Positions 47,946-55,388 of a stretch of 64,000 nt of DNA are shown here, in pieces. The stretch spans positions 62,001 to 126,000 of the forward strand of contig JAGSNX010000003.1 in NCBI GenBank assembly GCA_018139225.1, in the 5' to 3' direction. Source of the stretch: Microvirga sp. SRT01. Lineage in GTDB: Bacteria; Pseudomonadota; Alphaproteobacteria; Sphingomonadales; Sphingomonadaceae. Below the pieces are notes generated by a model. The model was not told the origin of the DNA, did not search any database, and was given only the letters and a program-made list of their open reading frames with translations. Made by a program: the position numbers and the translations under genes. Position 1 is the first letter of the stretch. The number at the start of each line of letters is the position of its first letter.

Positions 47946-48253
47946 CGCCCGCTCAATATCTGGCCCAGCAAAGCGCGCAGCACCGGCGTCGCCTTCGCCA
48001 AGCCACTCTCCGCCACCGCCTCGCCCAGCACCTCGCGCGTCAGCCACTCCGGCCGCTCCCGCACACAGTGCCAGAACAGCCCGACCATCTCCGCCAGCGC
48101 CAGCCGGCCGTCCGCCGCCCGCTCCACCAGCGCAAATAGCGGCCCCAGCTCCACCTCCGCCGCGACCAACGCCGCAAACGACGGCCGCAACACCACCCCC
48201 TCGCCGCGCACGCGCAACGAAGCCTCCCCCCGAACCGGGTTCGCATCGTTCAT
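47942..48253 (-). CDS. GTA gp10 family protein (tail assembly)
   Basis: A 103-residue protein (NDANPVRGEASLRVRGEGVV; VERAADGRLALAEMVGLFWH). It matches the GTA-gp10 family that lies just after the major tail protein and is thought to act with the next gene as a tail chaperone, comparable to gpG/gpT of lambda. The ATG at 48253 was chosen over a longer frame that would translate the upstream repeat. I see no slippery sequence for a frameshift; the two chaperone parts are instead linked by a GTGA overlap. Confidence 0.83.
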   Translation of the reverse strand: MNDANPVRGEASLRVRGEGVVLRPSFAALVAAEVELGPLFALVERAADGRLALAEMVGLFWHCVRERPEWLTREVLGEAVAESGLAKATPVLRALLGQILSGR

Positions 48254-48343
48254 GATATCTCCTTTCTCCCCTCTCCCCTTGGGAGAGGGGCAAGCCGCCA
48301 ACGGCGGCGCGGGGTGAGGCCGAGTGCCACGCACTCTCGACCG
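48254..48343. repeat. GTA junction repeat box 1
   Basis: CCTCTCCCC-TT-GGGAGAGG (48270-48289) forms one hairpin and GCCGCCAACGGCGGC (48295-48309) a second, then GGGGTGAGG follows. The box lies between the major tail gene and gp10. Confidence 0.7.
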
Positions 48344-48751
48344 TCAGCCCACCACCACCGCCCCCGAACTCTCCAGCGACAGCGTGTACGAACGCTCGCC
48401 GTTGAAATCCCCGGCGTAATCCAGCCGCGTCACCAGGAAGCGCCCGGTCATATGGTCGCCGCCCTCGAAGCTCAGCCGGTAATCGTCGATCGCGCCCGAC
48501 AGCGCGCTCGCCTTGATCCGCGCCTCCGCCGCCGATCCGGTGAACACGCCCGCCCCCGACACGCTGACGCTGCGCACCCCCGCCCCCGACAACAATTGCC
48601 GCCAGCCGCCGCTGTCCTTGTTGGTCACGACCACCGCCTCGCCGTTGACCGACAACTGCGTCGTGCGCAGCCCCGCCACCGTCGCGAACACCGGCACCGC
48701 CGCGCCGTCCCCCACCTTCAGCAGGAACGCCGAACCCTTCTCGATCGCCAT
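48344..48751 (-). CDS. Major tail tube protein (GTA gp9-like)
   Basis: A 135-residue protein of the TP901-1-like major tail protein family, which stacks in rings to make the tail tube. Signature parts are EKGSAFLLKVGDGAAVPVFA, TVAGLRTTQLSVNGEAVVVT and the C-terminal FLVTRLDYAGDFNGERSYTL. It is flanked on both sides by repeat boxes, which may help set a separate mRNA level for this abundant protein (inference). Confidence 0.9.
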   Translation of the reverse strand: MAIEKGSAFLLKVGDGAAVPVFATVAGLRTTQLSVNGEAVVVTNKDSGGWRQLLSGAGVRSVSVSGAGVFTGSAAEARIKASALSGAIDDYRLSFEGGDHMTGRFLVTRLDYAGDFNGERSYTLSLESSGAVVVG

Positions 48752-48840
48752 AGATATTCCTTCGTTTCCCTATCCCTTTGGGAGAGGGAGGGAGGCGCAA
48801 AGCGCCGGAAGGGTGAGGGCGACCACCCCCACCGCCGAAA
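48752..48840. repeat. GTA junction repeat box 2
   Basis: A CCCTATCCC-TTT-GGGAGAGGG hairpin and a second hairpin GGCGCAAAGCGCC (48794-48806), then GGGTGAGGG. Same plan as box 1. Between the DUF3168 and major tail genes. Confidence 0.7.
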
Positions 48841-49224
48841 TCACTGAGCCCGGTACACGCGCACCTGAAACTCCACCGTCGCGACCCAGCGCGCGCGCTC
48901 CCGCCGCATCCGCCCGCCCGCCAGCCGCAGCGCCGCGATCCGCCACCCCTGCCCCAGATCGCGCGCCATCTCCGGCAACCGGTCCTCGACCGCCGCCACC
49001 AGCGTGCGCAGCCGCACCGGCACCTCGCCCTCGTCGGTCAGCGTCACCGCGAAACGCCCCTCGCGCCCAGTAAACGCCGCCCCGCTCCAGTCGGTCAGCA
49101 TCGCCTCCCCGACCACCGCGAAGGGCACGGCGCCGCGCACCGGCGGCGCATCGAACACCGTCATGCCCGCGACCGCGCCCAGATCGGCGACGACCGCCGC
49201 CCGCAACAGCGCGCCCGCACTCAC
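48841..49224 (-). CDS. DUF3168 protein, tail terminator-like (GTA gp8-like)
   Basis: A 127-residue protein with the DUF3168 pattern (LLRAAVVADLGAVAGMTVFD near the start; AFTGREGRFAVTLTDEGEVP; RWVATVEFQVRVYRAQ at the end). In siphophage terms this is the tail terminator that caps the tube below the head connector. The start is GTG in a GTGA overlap with the connector gene. Confidence 0.85.
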   Translation of the reverse strand: MSAGALLRAAVVADLGAVAGMTVFDAPPVRGAVPFAVVGEAMLTDWSGAAFTGREGRFAVTLTDEGEVPVRLRTLVAAVEDRLPEMARDLGQGWRIAALRLAGGRMRRERARWVATVEFQVRVYRAQ

Positions 49225-49754
49225 GCGTGCCGTTCCCGATGCAGGCCCACATCCAGCCGCAGCCGCCGGAACGGCCGCCACAGCGCCGCCACCGCCGCCG
49301 GCGGCGCGACCTCGCCCTGCCGGTTCTCGAACAGATGCACCGCCAGCAGCACGACGCCGTGCGCCACCCCCGCCGGCAGCACCGCAAACCCCGCCGAAGC
49401 CCCCGCGCGGTACGTCACTGTCACGCGCTCGGCCGCGCGCACCCAGCCGTCGCCGTCGCCATCGATATCCACCGCATAGGCCGACACCGACAGGACGCCG
49501 CCCGCGCCTTCGACCCGCGTCACCGCCGCGACCGGCGCCCGCGCCAGCCGCGCCCAACTCCCGTCGCCCTCCACCGTCTCCACGAACTCGCGCGTCACCA
49601 GCGCCACCCCGCAAAAAGCCTCCGCCAGCGCGAACGCGGTCGCCGCCAGCCGCGCGAGCAGCGCATCCTCGCTCTCGTGCGTCAGGCGCAGCATCTCCTT
49701 CGCCGCCGCGACCGCCTCCGCGATCACGGCCGGCGGCATCGCCGCTTCCGTCAT
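49221..49754 (-). CDS. Head-tail connector protein (GTA gp6-like)
   Basis: A 177-residue protein. The helical N-terminus (AEAVAAAKEMLRLTHESEDA, LLARLAATAFALAEAF) and the C-terminal PAGVAHGVVLLAVHLFENR fit the HK97 gp6/phiE125 gp8-like connector that forms a ring under the portal. The ATG is 53 bases after the capsid stop. The next gene overlaps it by four bases, leaving no room for a separate head-closure gene (gp7). Confidence 0.85.
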   Translation of the reverse strand: MTEAAMPPAVIAEAVAAAKEMLRLTHESEDALLARLAATAFALAEAFCGVALVTREFVETVEGDGSWARLARAPVAAVTRVEGAGGVLSVSAYAVDIDGDGDGWVRAAERVTVTYRAGASAGFAVLPAGVAHGVVLLAVHLFENRQGEVAPPAAVAALWRPFRRLRLDVGLHRERHA

Positions 49755-49807
49755 GTCGTTCCCTCGCTTGAGTGGGGCCTCCCGCACCGCGCGGGAGGCC
49801 CGCCGGA

Positions 49808-50797
49808 TCAGGTCGCGGAGAAGCGCATCAGCTTGATCGCTTCCGAATTGCTGACGCACCCGCCGATCCGCTTCGTCGCGTAGAAGCTGACGAACGGCTT
49901 GTTGCTGTACGGATCGCGCAGGATCGCGGTCTCGCGGCGTTCCGCGATCAGGTATCCGGCCTTGAAGTTGCCGAACGCGACCGACAGGGATCCCGCCGCC
50001 AGGTCGGGCATGTCCTCCGCCTCGACGACCGGGTAGCCCAGCAACGTCGCCGGCATTCCCGCCGCCAGACTCGGCTGCCACAGGAACGCGCCGTCGCTCG
50101 TCTTGAACTTGCGGATACGCGCCAGCACGCTGGCGTTCATCACGAAGCTCGCCCCCTGCCGGTATGGCGACCGCAGCGCCTGCACCAGATCGATCAGCCG
50201 CTCCTGACCGTTCGCCGCGAAATCGCCCGCCGCCCCGCTCGCCAGGTACTGCAGCGCCCCAAACGTGCGCGTCGCGTCGCCATCCGCCGCGACCGGATTG
50301 GCCAGGAACCCCCTCGGCCGGTTGACGCCGTTGCCGGACACGAACGCCGCGCCCTCCGCCTTGGCGAATTCGTTGGCGATCTCGCCCGCCAGCCATTCCT
50401 CCACGTCGAACGCTGCGTCGTCCAGCATCGCCTGGCTTGCGCTGGGGTTGGCGTAGAGTTCGCCCGATGGCGGCGCGATCTCCACGAAGTTGGGCGACGC
50501 CGTTACCGGCCGCGCCGCCACCTCGCTTGCCCAGCCGGACGGTGCGCCGCCGGTCGTCACCAGCTTGCGGTATCCGGCGCTCCCCACCTGCACCACGTTG
50601 GCGATGCTGCGGATCGGCGACACCCCTTTCAGCGTCGCGTCGATCTCGCGCGGGATGGCGAAGCCGCCCTCCCCGCCCGTCACGCCGGTAAACGCCTTCA
50701 TCTCCAGCGCCGCGCCCGTCCGCACGAACCCCGAAAACGCACCACTCCGCTCGACCCGCGCCCCGTCCAGCGCCGGCCGTTCCACCACGTCCACCAT
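49808..50797 (-). CDS. HK97-fold major capsid protein (GTA gp5-like)
   Basis: A 329-residue capsid protein. The HK97 fold begins near residue 34 with KAFTGVTGGEGGFAIPREID and includes KLVTTGGAPSGWASEVAARP and EEWLAGEIANEFAKAEGAAF; the end is FVSFYATKRIGGCVSNSEAI. Only about 33 residues precede the point where processed capsids of this group usually begin, so the long helical scaffold (delta) domain is short or absent. GGGAGAATGAC stands before ATG 50797. Confidence 0.92.
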   Translation of the reverse strand: MVDVVERPALDGARVERSGAFSGFVRTGAALEMKAFTGVTGGEGGFAIPREIDATLKGVSPIRSIANVVQVGSAGYRKLVTTGGAPSGWASEVAARPVTASPNFVEIAPPSGELYANPSASQAMLDDAAFDVEEWLAGEIANEFAKAEGAAFVSGNGVNRPRGFLANPVAADGDATRTFGALQYLASGAAGDFAANGQERLIDLVQALRSPYRQGASFVMNASVLARIRKFKTSDGAFLWQPSLAAGMPATLLGYPVVEAEDMPDLAAGSLSVAFGNFKAGYLIAERRETAILRDPYSNKPFVSFYATKRIGGCVSNSEAIKLMRFSAT

Positions 50798-50930
50798 GTC
50801 ATTCTCCCGTTGAAAACCAAATCCTCCCCGGAACGGGGAGGGGGACCGCAAAGCGGTGGAGGGGCAGCCACACGCGGCACCCGCGCTGCCCCTCAAGAAT
50901 TCCTCCCCTGCAAGGGGAGGATCGCATCGC
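50798..50930. repeat. GTA junction repeat box 3
   Basis: A CTCCCC-GGAA-CGGGGAG-type hairpin (about 50824-50840), ACCGC-AAA-GCGGT (50845-50857), GGAGGGGCAG, and a second CCTCCCC-TGCA-GGGGAGG hairpin (about 50902-50920). It lies between the protease and capsid genes. Confidence 0.7.
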
Positions 50931-51326
50931 TCAGAACACCCGCGTCACCCGCGCCGCGGCCTGCATCGGCACGACGACGAGGCTCACCTCCGCCAGCGCC
51001 ACCCGCAGCAGTTCCCGCCGTGCGCCGCTCCGCACCTCGACCGGCCGGTACCCGACCGACAGCCCCGCCACCGTTCCGCGCCGCACCAGCCCCGCGAGTT
51101 CCTCTGCATCGACCCGCGCCACGATCCGCAACCCGGTCGCGTCCTCCGCCAGCGTCTCGATCTCGCCCACCGGCGCGCCCGCGTGCATGAACAGCAGCGG
51201 CACCGGCCCCGGCGTACCGAAGGCTCCCGCCCGGAACACGTCGCCCGCCCGGTCCACCCGCCCGAACACCGCCGCGTACCCCTCGAACCACACGCCTGCC
51301 CTTGCAGGCTCCCCCGGCGCGCTCAC
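50931..51326 (-). CDS. Prohead protease, HK97 family (GTA gp4-like)
   Basis: A 131-residue serine protease that processes the capsid precursor. FEGYAAVFGRVDRAGDVFRA is the family start; the catalytic His is in LLFMHAGAPVGEI and the Ser in TVAGLSVGYRPVEV. The start is GTG, in a GTGA overlap with the DUF6127-like gene. The small size agrees with a minimal S78 domain. Confidence 0.88.
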   Translation of the reverse strand: MSAPGEPARAGVWFEGYAAVFGRVDRAGDVFRAGAFGTPGPVPLLFMHAGAPVGEIETLAEDATGLRIVARVDAEELAGLVRRGTVAGLSVGYRPVEVRSGARRELLRVALAEVSLVVVPMQAAARVTRVF

Positions 51327-51631
51327 TTCAGCCACTCCTGAAACCCCAGCCGCATCGCCAGCCCCGCCAGCAGCAGCGCACAGCCCAGCCGCATCACCCA
51401 GCCGACCACCGCCTTCCACGCCGACGACTTCGCCTCGCGCCACGCCGTCAGCAGCTCGCGCAATTCCTTCACGTCCGCCTGCGCGCGCTCGTCGGACAGG
51501 CCCATCCGAGCCAGCGCACGTGTCGCGCCCAGCTCCCCAGCCTCTTCCGCGATCGCCCGCAACGTCACGAGGTCGGTGCCCTCCCGAACCCCCTGCGCCA
51601 TCAGTTCGGCCAGCACCGAACCCCCGCTCAT
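51323..51631 (-). CDS. Small membrane-anchored GTA protein, DUF6127-like
   Basis: A 102-residue protein with a helical N-terminal part (LAELMAQGVREGTDLVTLRA; DVKELRELLTAWREAKSSAW) and one C-terminal membrane segment (VVGWVMRLGCALLLAGLAMR). From memory this fits DUF6127, found between portal and protease in sphingomonad and other GTA clusters. The function is unknown; a holin-like or scaffold role is possible but unproven. The ATG overlaps the portal stop by four bases. Confidence 0.7.
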   Translation of the reverse strand: MSGGSVLAELMAQGVREGTDLVTLRAIAEEAGELGATRALARMGLSDERAQADVKELRELLTAWREAKSSAWKAVVGWVMRLGCALLLAGLAMRLGFQEWLK

Positions 51632-52746
51632 GCCAGCCCGAGAAGCGCGCGCTTCTCCTCCACCTCCAGGAACGACGCCGCCGACACGCTTGCCCACAAC
51701 CGCTCGCGATCCTCGGCCAGCGCCGTCACCTGATTGAGGTCGACCGTCAGGGCCGCGCCCTCGAACCAGCCCTCCACCCCTTGCGCGATGCTCGTCAGGA
51801 TCGTCGCCGCCAGCGGCAGCACCGTCGATCGCCACAGCGCCTTGTTCGCCTCGCGATAATTGGCGTACGTCGCATCGCCGGGCAGCCCGAGCAGCATCGA
51901 CGGCACCCCGAAAGCCAGCGCGATCTCCCGCGCCGCCGCCGCCTTGCACCCGGCGAAATCCATGTCGGCGGGCGACAGGCTCATCGCCTGCCACTTCAAT
52001 CCACCCTCCAGCAGCAGCGGCCGTCCCGCATTGCCGCTGCCGACGAACGCATCCATCTCGCGCCGCAACCGCTCGAACTGCTCCGCCGACAGCGCCGATC
52101 CGTCACCCGCCTCGTACACCAGCGCCCCCGACGGACGCGCCGCATTGTCGAGCAAGGCCTTCGACCAGCGCGCCGCCGCATTGTGGATCGCCACCGCCCC
52201 CGATGCCGCGCCCAGACAGCCCAGCCCGTAATGATCGTCGAGCGGGTCGAAGCTGCGGATATGCACCACCGCCGGCTTGACCGGCCCGGCGGGCAGATCG
52301 GTCGTCCGCGCGCCCACCCGGTACCGGTACGCCGCCGGCCACCCGCCCGCATCGCACACCACGCTGACCCGTTCGGGCCGCAGCGCATAGATCTCCGCCA
52401 GCCGCCCCTCCGCATCGCACAGCATCTGCAGATACGCGTTGCCGTGCAGCAGCAACTGCGCCGCCACCGTCGCCAGCAACGGCTGCCCGCCCGACCGCGC
52501 GGTCACCAGCGCCGCCAGTTTCGGGTCCGACGCCGACAGCGGCGCTTCCCCCAGGCTTTCCGCGACCAGCCGCACCGCGCGCTGCGCCACCGCATTCTCC
52601 AGATACGCCGCCCGCACCCGCGCCTCGTAATTGCGCGGCCACTCACCCCCCGCCGCACCCACGATCGGAATACCCGTCCGCGATACCGAACCAGAAAGGG
52701 CCGGCCGCGCCTCCGCGCGACCGGCCCCGAAGCCGAACCATTTCAT
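51628..52746 (-). CDS. Portal protein, HK97 family (GTA gp3-like)
   Basis: A 372-residue protein forming the dodecameric DNA channel at the head vertex. Signature segments are AYLENAVAQRAVRLVAESLG, LLLHGNAYLQML, GPVKPAVVHIRSFDPLDDHY, FGVPSMLLGLPGDATYANYR and the C-terminal YANYREANKALWRSTVLPLA helix. The start ATG 52746 follows an AGGAGCAACA site. Confidence 0.93.
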   Translation of the reverse strand: MKWFGFGAGRAEARPALSGSVSRTGIPIVGAAGGEWPRNYEARVRAAYLENAVAQRAVRLVAESLGEAPLSASDPKLAALVTARSGGQPLLATVAAQLLLHGNAYLQMLCDAEGRLAEIYALRPERVSVVCDAGGWPAAYRYRVGARTTDLPAGPVKPAVVHIRSFDPLDDHYGLGCLGAASGAVAIHNAAARWSKALLDNAARPSGALVYEAGDGSALSAEQFERLRREMDAFVGSGNAGRPLLLEGGLKWQAMSLSPADMDFAGCKAAAAREIALAFGVPSMLLGLPGDATYANYREANKALWRSTVLPLAATILTSIAQGVEGWFEGAALTVDLNQVTALAEDRERLWASVSAASFLEVEEKRALLGLA

Positions 52747-52935
52747 GTTGTTGCTCCTGTAATTGCAGCCGCCCCACCCGCGGCACCGCCCGCCCCCAAC
52801 CCCTCGCAAAGAGAGGGGCGCAGAAGAAGGAATCCACCCCGCCCCAAACCCGTCAGCCTCCCTCCCCTGGGAGGGGCCGGGGGCGGGTCTGGCCACCAGC
52901 ACCCCGCCAGCGCAGGCGCACCGGCGACAGCACCC
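52747..52935. repeat. GTA junction repeat box 4
   Basis: The 189-base gap between terminase and portal holds a CCTCGC-AAAG-AGAGGGG-type hairpin near 52801 and CCTCCCCTGGGAGGGG near 52861, followed by CCGGGGGCGGGTCTGG. The plan resembles boxes 1-3 but is more decayed. Confidence 0.6.
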
Positions 52936-54246
52936 CTAAACCACCCGCAACCCCACCTCGCCCGTCCGCCCGCCCAGCATCAGGAACGTCGCCGCCCACA
53001 CCAGCGCATCGGCGCGATCCGGCGACCGGCCCGGTCCCTGATACCCGCCGCCGACCGCCAGCCCGGCCAGCTCGTCCTCCAGCGCCCTGAACGCACCCGC
53101 GTGGAACATCCGGCCCGCCGCGTAGAGCGCCGCCACCGGTTCCGCCCGCGCGACCTTGCCGCGCGCCGCGCGCACCTTCGTCACCGGCATGCCGGCGTCG
53201 GCCGCACGCAGCACGCTTTCGACCATGTCGCCGCCCTGGTTGACCTCCGCCACGACGCGGTCCGCCTCCCACGTCGCGGCGCAGTCCGCGACGGCGCGCG
53301 CCCAGCCCTCCGGCCCCAGTCCCCGCACCGACGCGTCCGCCACGACATAGCCGTGCCCGTCCCGCCCCAGCGCCACCGCCACGATCCCGCACGCATCGCC
53401 GTCTGCGGTCGCGGGCGGATCGACGCCGATCACCACCCGCACCAGCTCCGGCGCTCTCGCCACCCGCTGCCGCTCGATCAGGTCGCGCGTCCACAAAGCC
53501 GCCTCGATGTCCTCGATCAGTTCGCCGTCCAGTTCCTGCCGCCCCAGCCGCGATCCGCCGTACCGCGCCTCCATGTCGCGCACGAAGCTCGTCGGCAGGT
53601 ACGGATTGTCGCGCGTGCCGCCCCGCGTCTCGATACAGTCGGGCAACGCCATCACGCGCCGCATCAGCATCGTCGGGCGCGGCGTCGTCGTCACCAGCGC
53701 CCGCGGCCGGTCACCGATGCGCAGCCCCAGCATCAGATTGTCCCAAGCCGCGTCGCCGTATCGCCATTTCGCCAGTTCGTCGCACCACGCGATATGATGC
53801 TCCGGCCCGCGCAACGCCTCCGGTGCGTTCGCCGAATAGACATACGCCTTCGCCCCCGATCCGAACGTCACTTCCCCGGCAGAGGCGCGCCACTCGATCT
53901 TGTCGGTCGCGCCCGCCACCGCGATCAGGCCGCTCGCTCCCTCGATCATGATCTTGCGCACTTCGCCCGCGGTGTCGCCGACCAGCGCGATCCGCGCCTT
54001 CGCATTCTCCCGCGCATAGGCCGCCACCCACTCCGCCCCCGCCCGCGTCTTGCCGAAGCCGCGCCCGGCGCGGATCAGCCACACCCGCCAGTCGCCCAAT
54101 GGCGCGACCTGCCCGGCATGCGCCCAGCTTCCCCAATCCTGCATCAGCCGCATCCGCAGTCCCGGCGGCAGGATGAACAAAGCCTCCTCGCGGTGCTCCG
54201 GCGCGACCGCCGCCAGCCGCGCCAGCACCTCGCCCTCCTCGGTCAT
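52936..54246 (-). CDS. Large terminase subunit (GTA gp2-like)
   Basis: A 436-residue DNA packaging motor. The ATPase has Walker A GRGFGKTR (61-68), Walker B HIAWCDE (Asp 156, Glu 157) and the coupling segment ALVTTTPRP; the C-terminal RNase H-like nuclease starts with VIGVDPPATADGDACG and continues to DRADALVWAATFLML. GTA terminases package host DNA by headful without a specific site. It is translated in a four-base overlap with the gene upstream. Confidence 0.95.
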   Translation of the reverse strand: MTEEGEVLARLAAVAPEHREEALFILPPGLRMRLMQDWGSWAHAGQVAPLGDWRVWLIRAGRGFGKTRAGAEWVAAYARENAKARIALVGDTAGEVRKIMIEGASGLIAVAGATDKIEWRASAGEVTFGSGAKAYVYSANAPEALRGPEHHIAWCDELAKWRYGDAAWDNLMLGLRIGDRPRALVTTTPRPTMLMRRVMALPDCIETRGGTRDNPYLPTSFVRDMEARYGGSRLGRQELDGELIEDIEAALWTRDLIERQRVARAPELVRVVIGVDPPATADGDACGIVAVALGRDGHGYVVADASVRGLGPEGWARAVADCAATWEADRVVAEVNQGGDMVESVLRAADAGMPVTKVRAARGKVARAEPVAALYAAGRMFHAGAFRALEDELAGLAVGGGYQGPGRSPDRADALVWAATFLMLGGRTGEVGLRVV

Positions 54247-54875
54247 CCGCGCCCCCGCTTCACCAGTTCGTCCAGCCGCGCGAGCAGCGCCGCATCCACC
54301 TGTCCCTGTGTCGGCGCGGCCGCCCGCCGCTGCGATCCCGGCTCCGGGCGGCCATCAAGGTACGTCAGCACCTTGATGGCCAGTTCGGGATCGAACGGCT
54401 CTGCACGCGGCGCATCGAAATCGATGTCGGCCGGGTTATCACCGCTGGATCGACGACCCAGTGCGTACGCCAGCAAATCCTCCCGAAGCCGCGCCTTGCC
54501 GAAGGCCAGCGCGGTCTCCCAAAGCCCGGAGAATTCCGCATCCCGCTCGCGCAACTGCCGCGCGCCACTCGGACTCATCCCGGCGCGCTTGGCGGACAGC
54601 GTCACGCAACACGTCGCCGATAGGCATTCGAGGAACAATCGTCGCCGCTCCACCGTCCAGCCGTCACGGCGCGGATAGCGCACCAGACTTCGCCGGGTAA
54701 ACAGCCTTTTCTCCGCGCGGGCGACCCCGGCGGCGGCGCGTCCTGCGGTGACCGGCACCAATGCACCGATCGTGTACTCTTCTTCGCGTCCCAACGCAGC
54801 GTCCGCGATCATCGCGTCCTCTCCGACGCGCTGTGTTCCTGGTGTCGGTCCCCTCGCCGTTTCGTTCCGCGCCAT
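54243..54875 (-). CDS. Small-terminase-like DNA-binding protein (GTA gp1-like)
   Basis: A protein of up to 210 residues. The middle GWTVERRRLFLECLSATCCV and SAKRAGMSPSGARQLRERDA form a helix-turn-helix as in small terminase subunits, followed by the FSGLWETALAFGKARLREDL helix. The N-terminal 60 residues are poorly conserved-looking; ATG 54813 (MIADAALGREEEY) is an alternative start. It is the first gene of the GTA cluster. Confidence 0.75.
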   Translation of the reverse strand: MARNETARGPTPGTQRVGEDAMIADAALGREEEYTIGALVPVTAGRAAAGVARAEKRLFTRRSLVRYPRRDGWTVERRRLFLECLSATCCVTLSAKRAGMSPSGARQLRERDAEFSGLWETALAFGKARLREDLLAYALGRRSSGDNPADIDFDAPRAEPFDPELAIKVLTYLDGRPEPGSQRRAAAPTQGQVDAALLARLDELVKRGRG

Positions 54876-55388
54876 ATCCCGCGTCCTCCCCTGCTGCCGC
54901 TACCGGTGACGACCCCACCCACGTCGCCCCCCGCGCCCGCCGCCCCCGCAGGCGGTCGCGTCCCCATCGTAGAACCCGTCGGCCGGAACCCACGGGGCCA
55001 GACCCGCAGACCGCCCCCTCCCGAGCCGCTCCTTTGATGGGCGCGACCCAGAAGGACCCGACCCCGACAAATCCGCCTCGACCGTTCCGAACGCCAGAAG
55101 GGCCGGTCGCAAATCCGAGGGCCCCCGCCCCCGAACCGCGCCGGCCCGACTTGCTAATTCTCGATGTTCCTGTTTTGTACACAAACAGCGTGACGCTGTC
55201 AAGCACCGTCTCGGCGCAAGCATCGATTGCTGCCCAAAACGCCCGCTTGCCGGCCCCCGACCCGCATGCGAGCCTATGGTTAACGACACTTATACAGAGG
55301 GTTGCGCGCGAACTCCCAACAGGGAGGCGCGTCGGCCCCGATCGACGGGGGGGATGCGCCCAGGCGCCACCAAACGGGGAGTACGATC
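54876..55388. other. Intergenic region between the GTA cluster and a PEP-CTERM gene
   Basis: This 513-base divergent gap holds the candidate GTA promoter and palindrome at 55174-55202. The 300 bases on the GTA side are GC-rich with no convincing gene. On the other side I see TTATACAGAGG near 55288, a possible -10 region for the PEP-CTERM gene, but no clear -35. Confidence 0.55.
55174..55202 (-). promoter_or_regulatory. Candidate sigma-70 promoter with operator upstream of the GTA cluster
   Basis: On the minus strand TTGACA (55202-55197) and TACAAA (55179-55174) are 17 bases apart, a near-consensus promoter directed at the GTA genes. A perfect 15-bp palindrome, ACAGCGTGACGCTGT (55185-55199), overlaps the -35 box and the spacer. 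The leader to the first gene would be about 290 bases. No start site data are available. Confidence 0.6.

Noticed and set aside
47720..48253. Programmed frameshift between gp10 and the chaperone gene, as in lambda gpG-gpGT.
   Set aside because: No slippery heptamer was seen near the junction; the GTGA overlap explains the arrangement.
51187..54678. Plus-strand open frame of more than 1100 codons opposite the GTA terminase-portal genes.
   Set aside because: It is Arg/Pro-rich, has no motif and mirrors well-supported minus-strand genes; long antisense frames are expected at this GC content.
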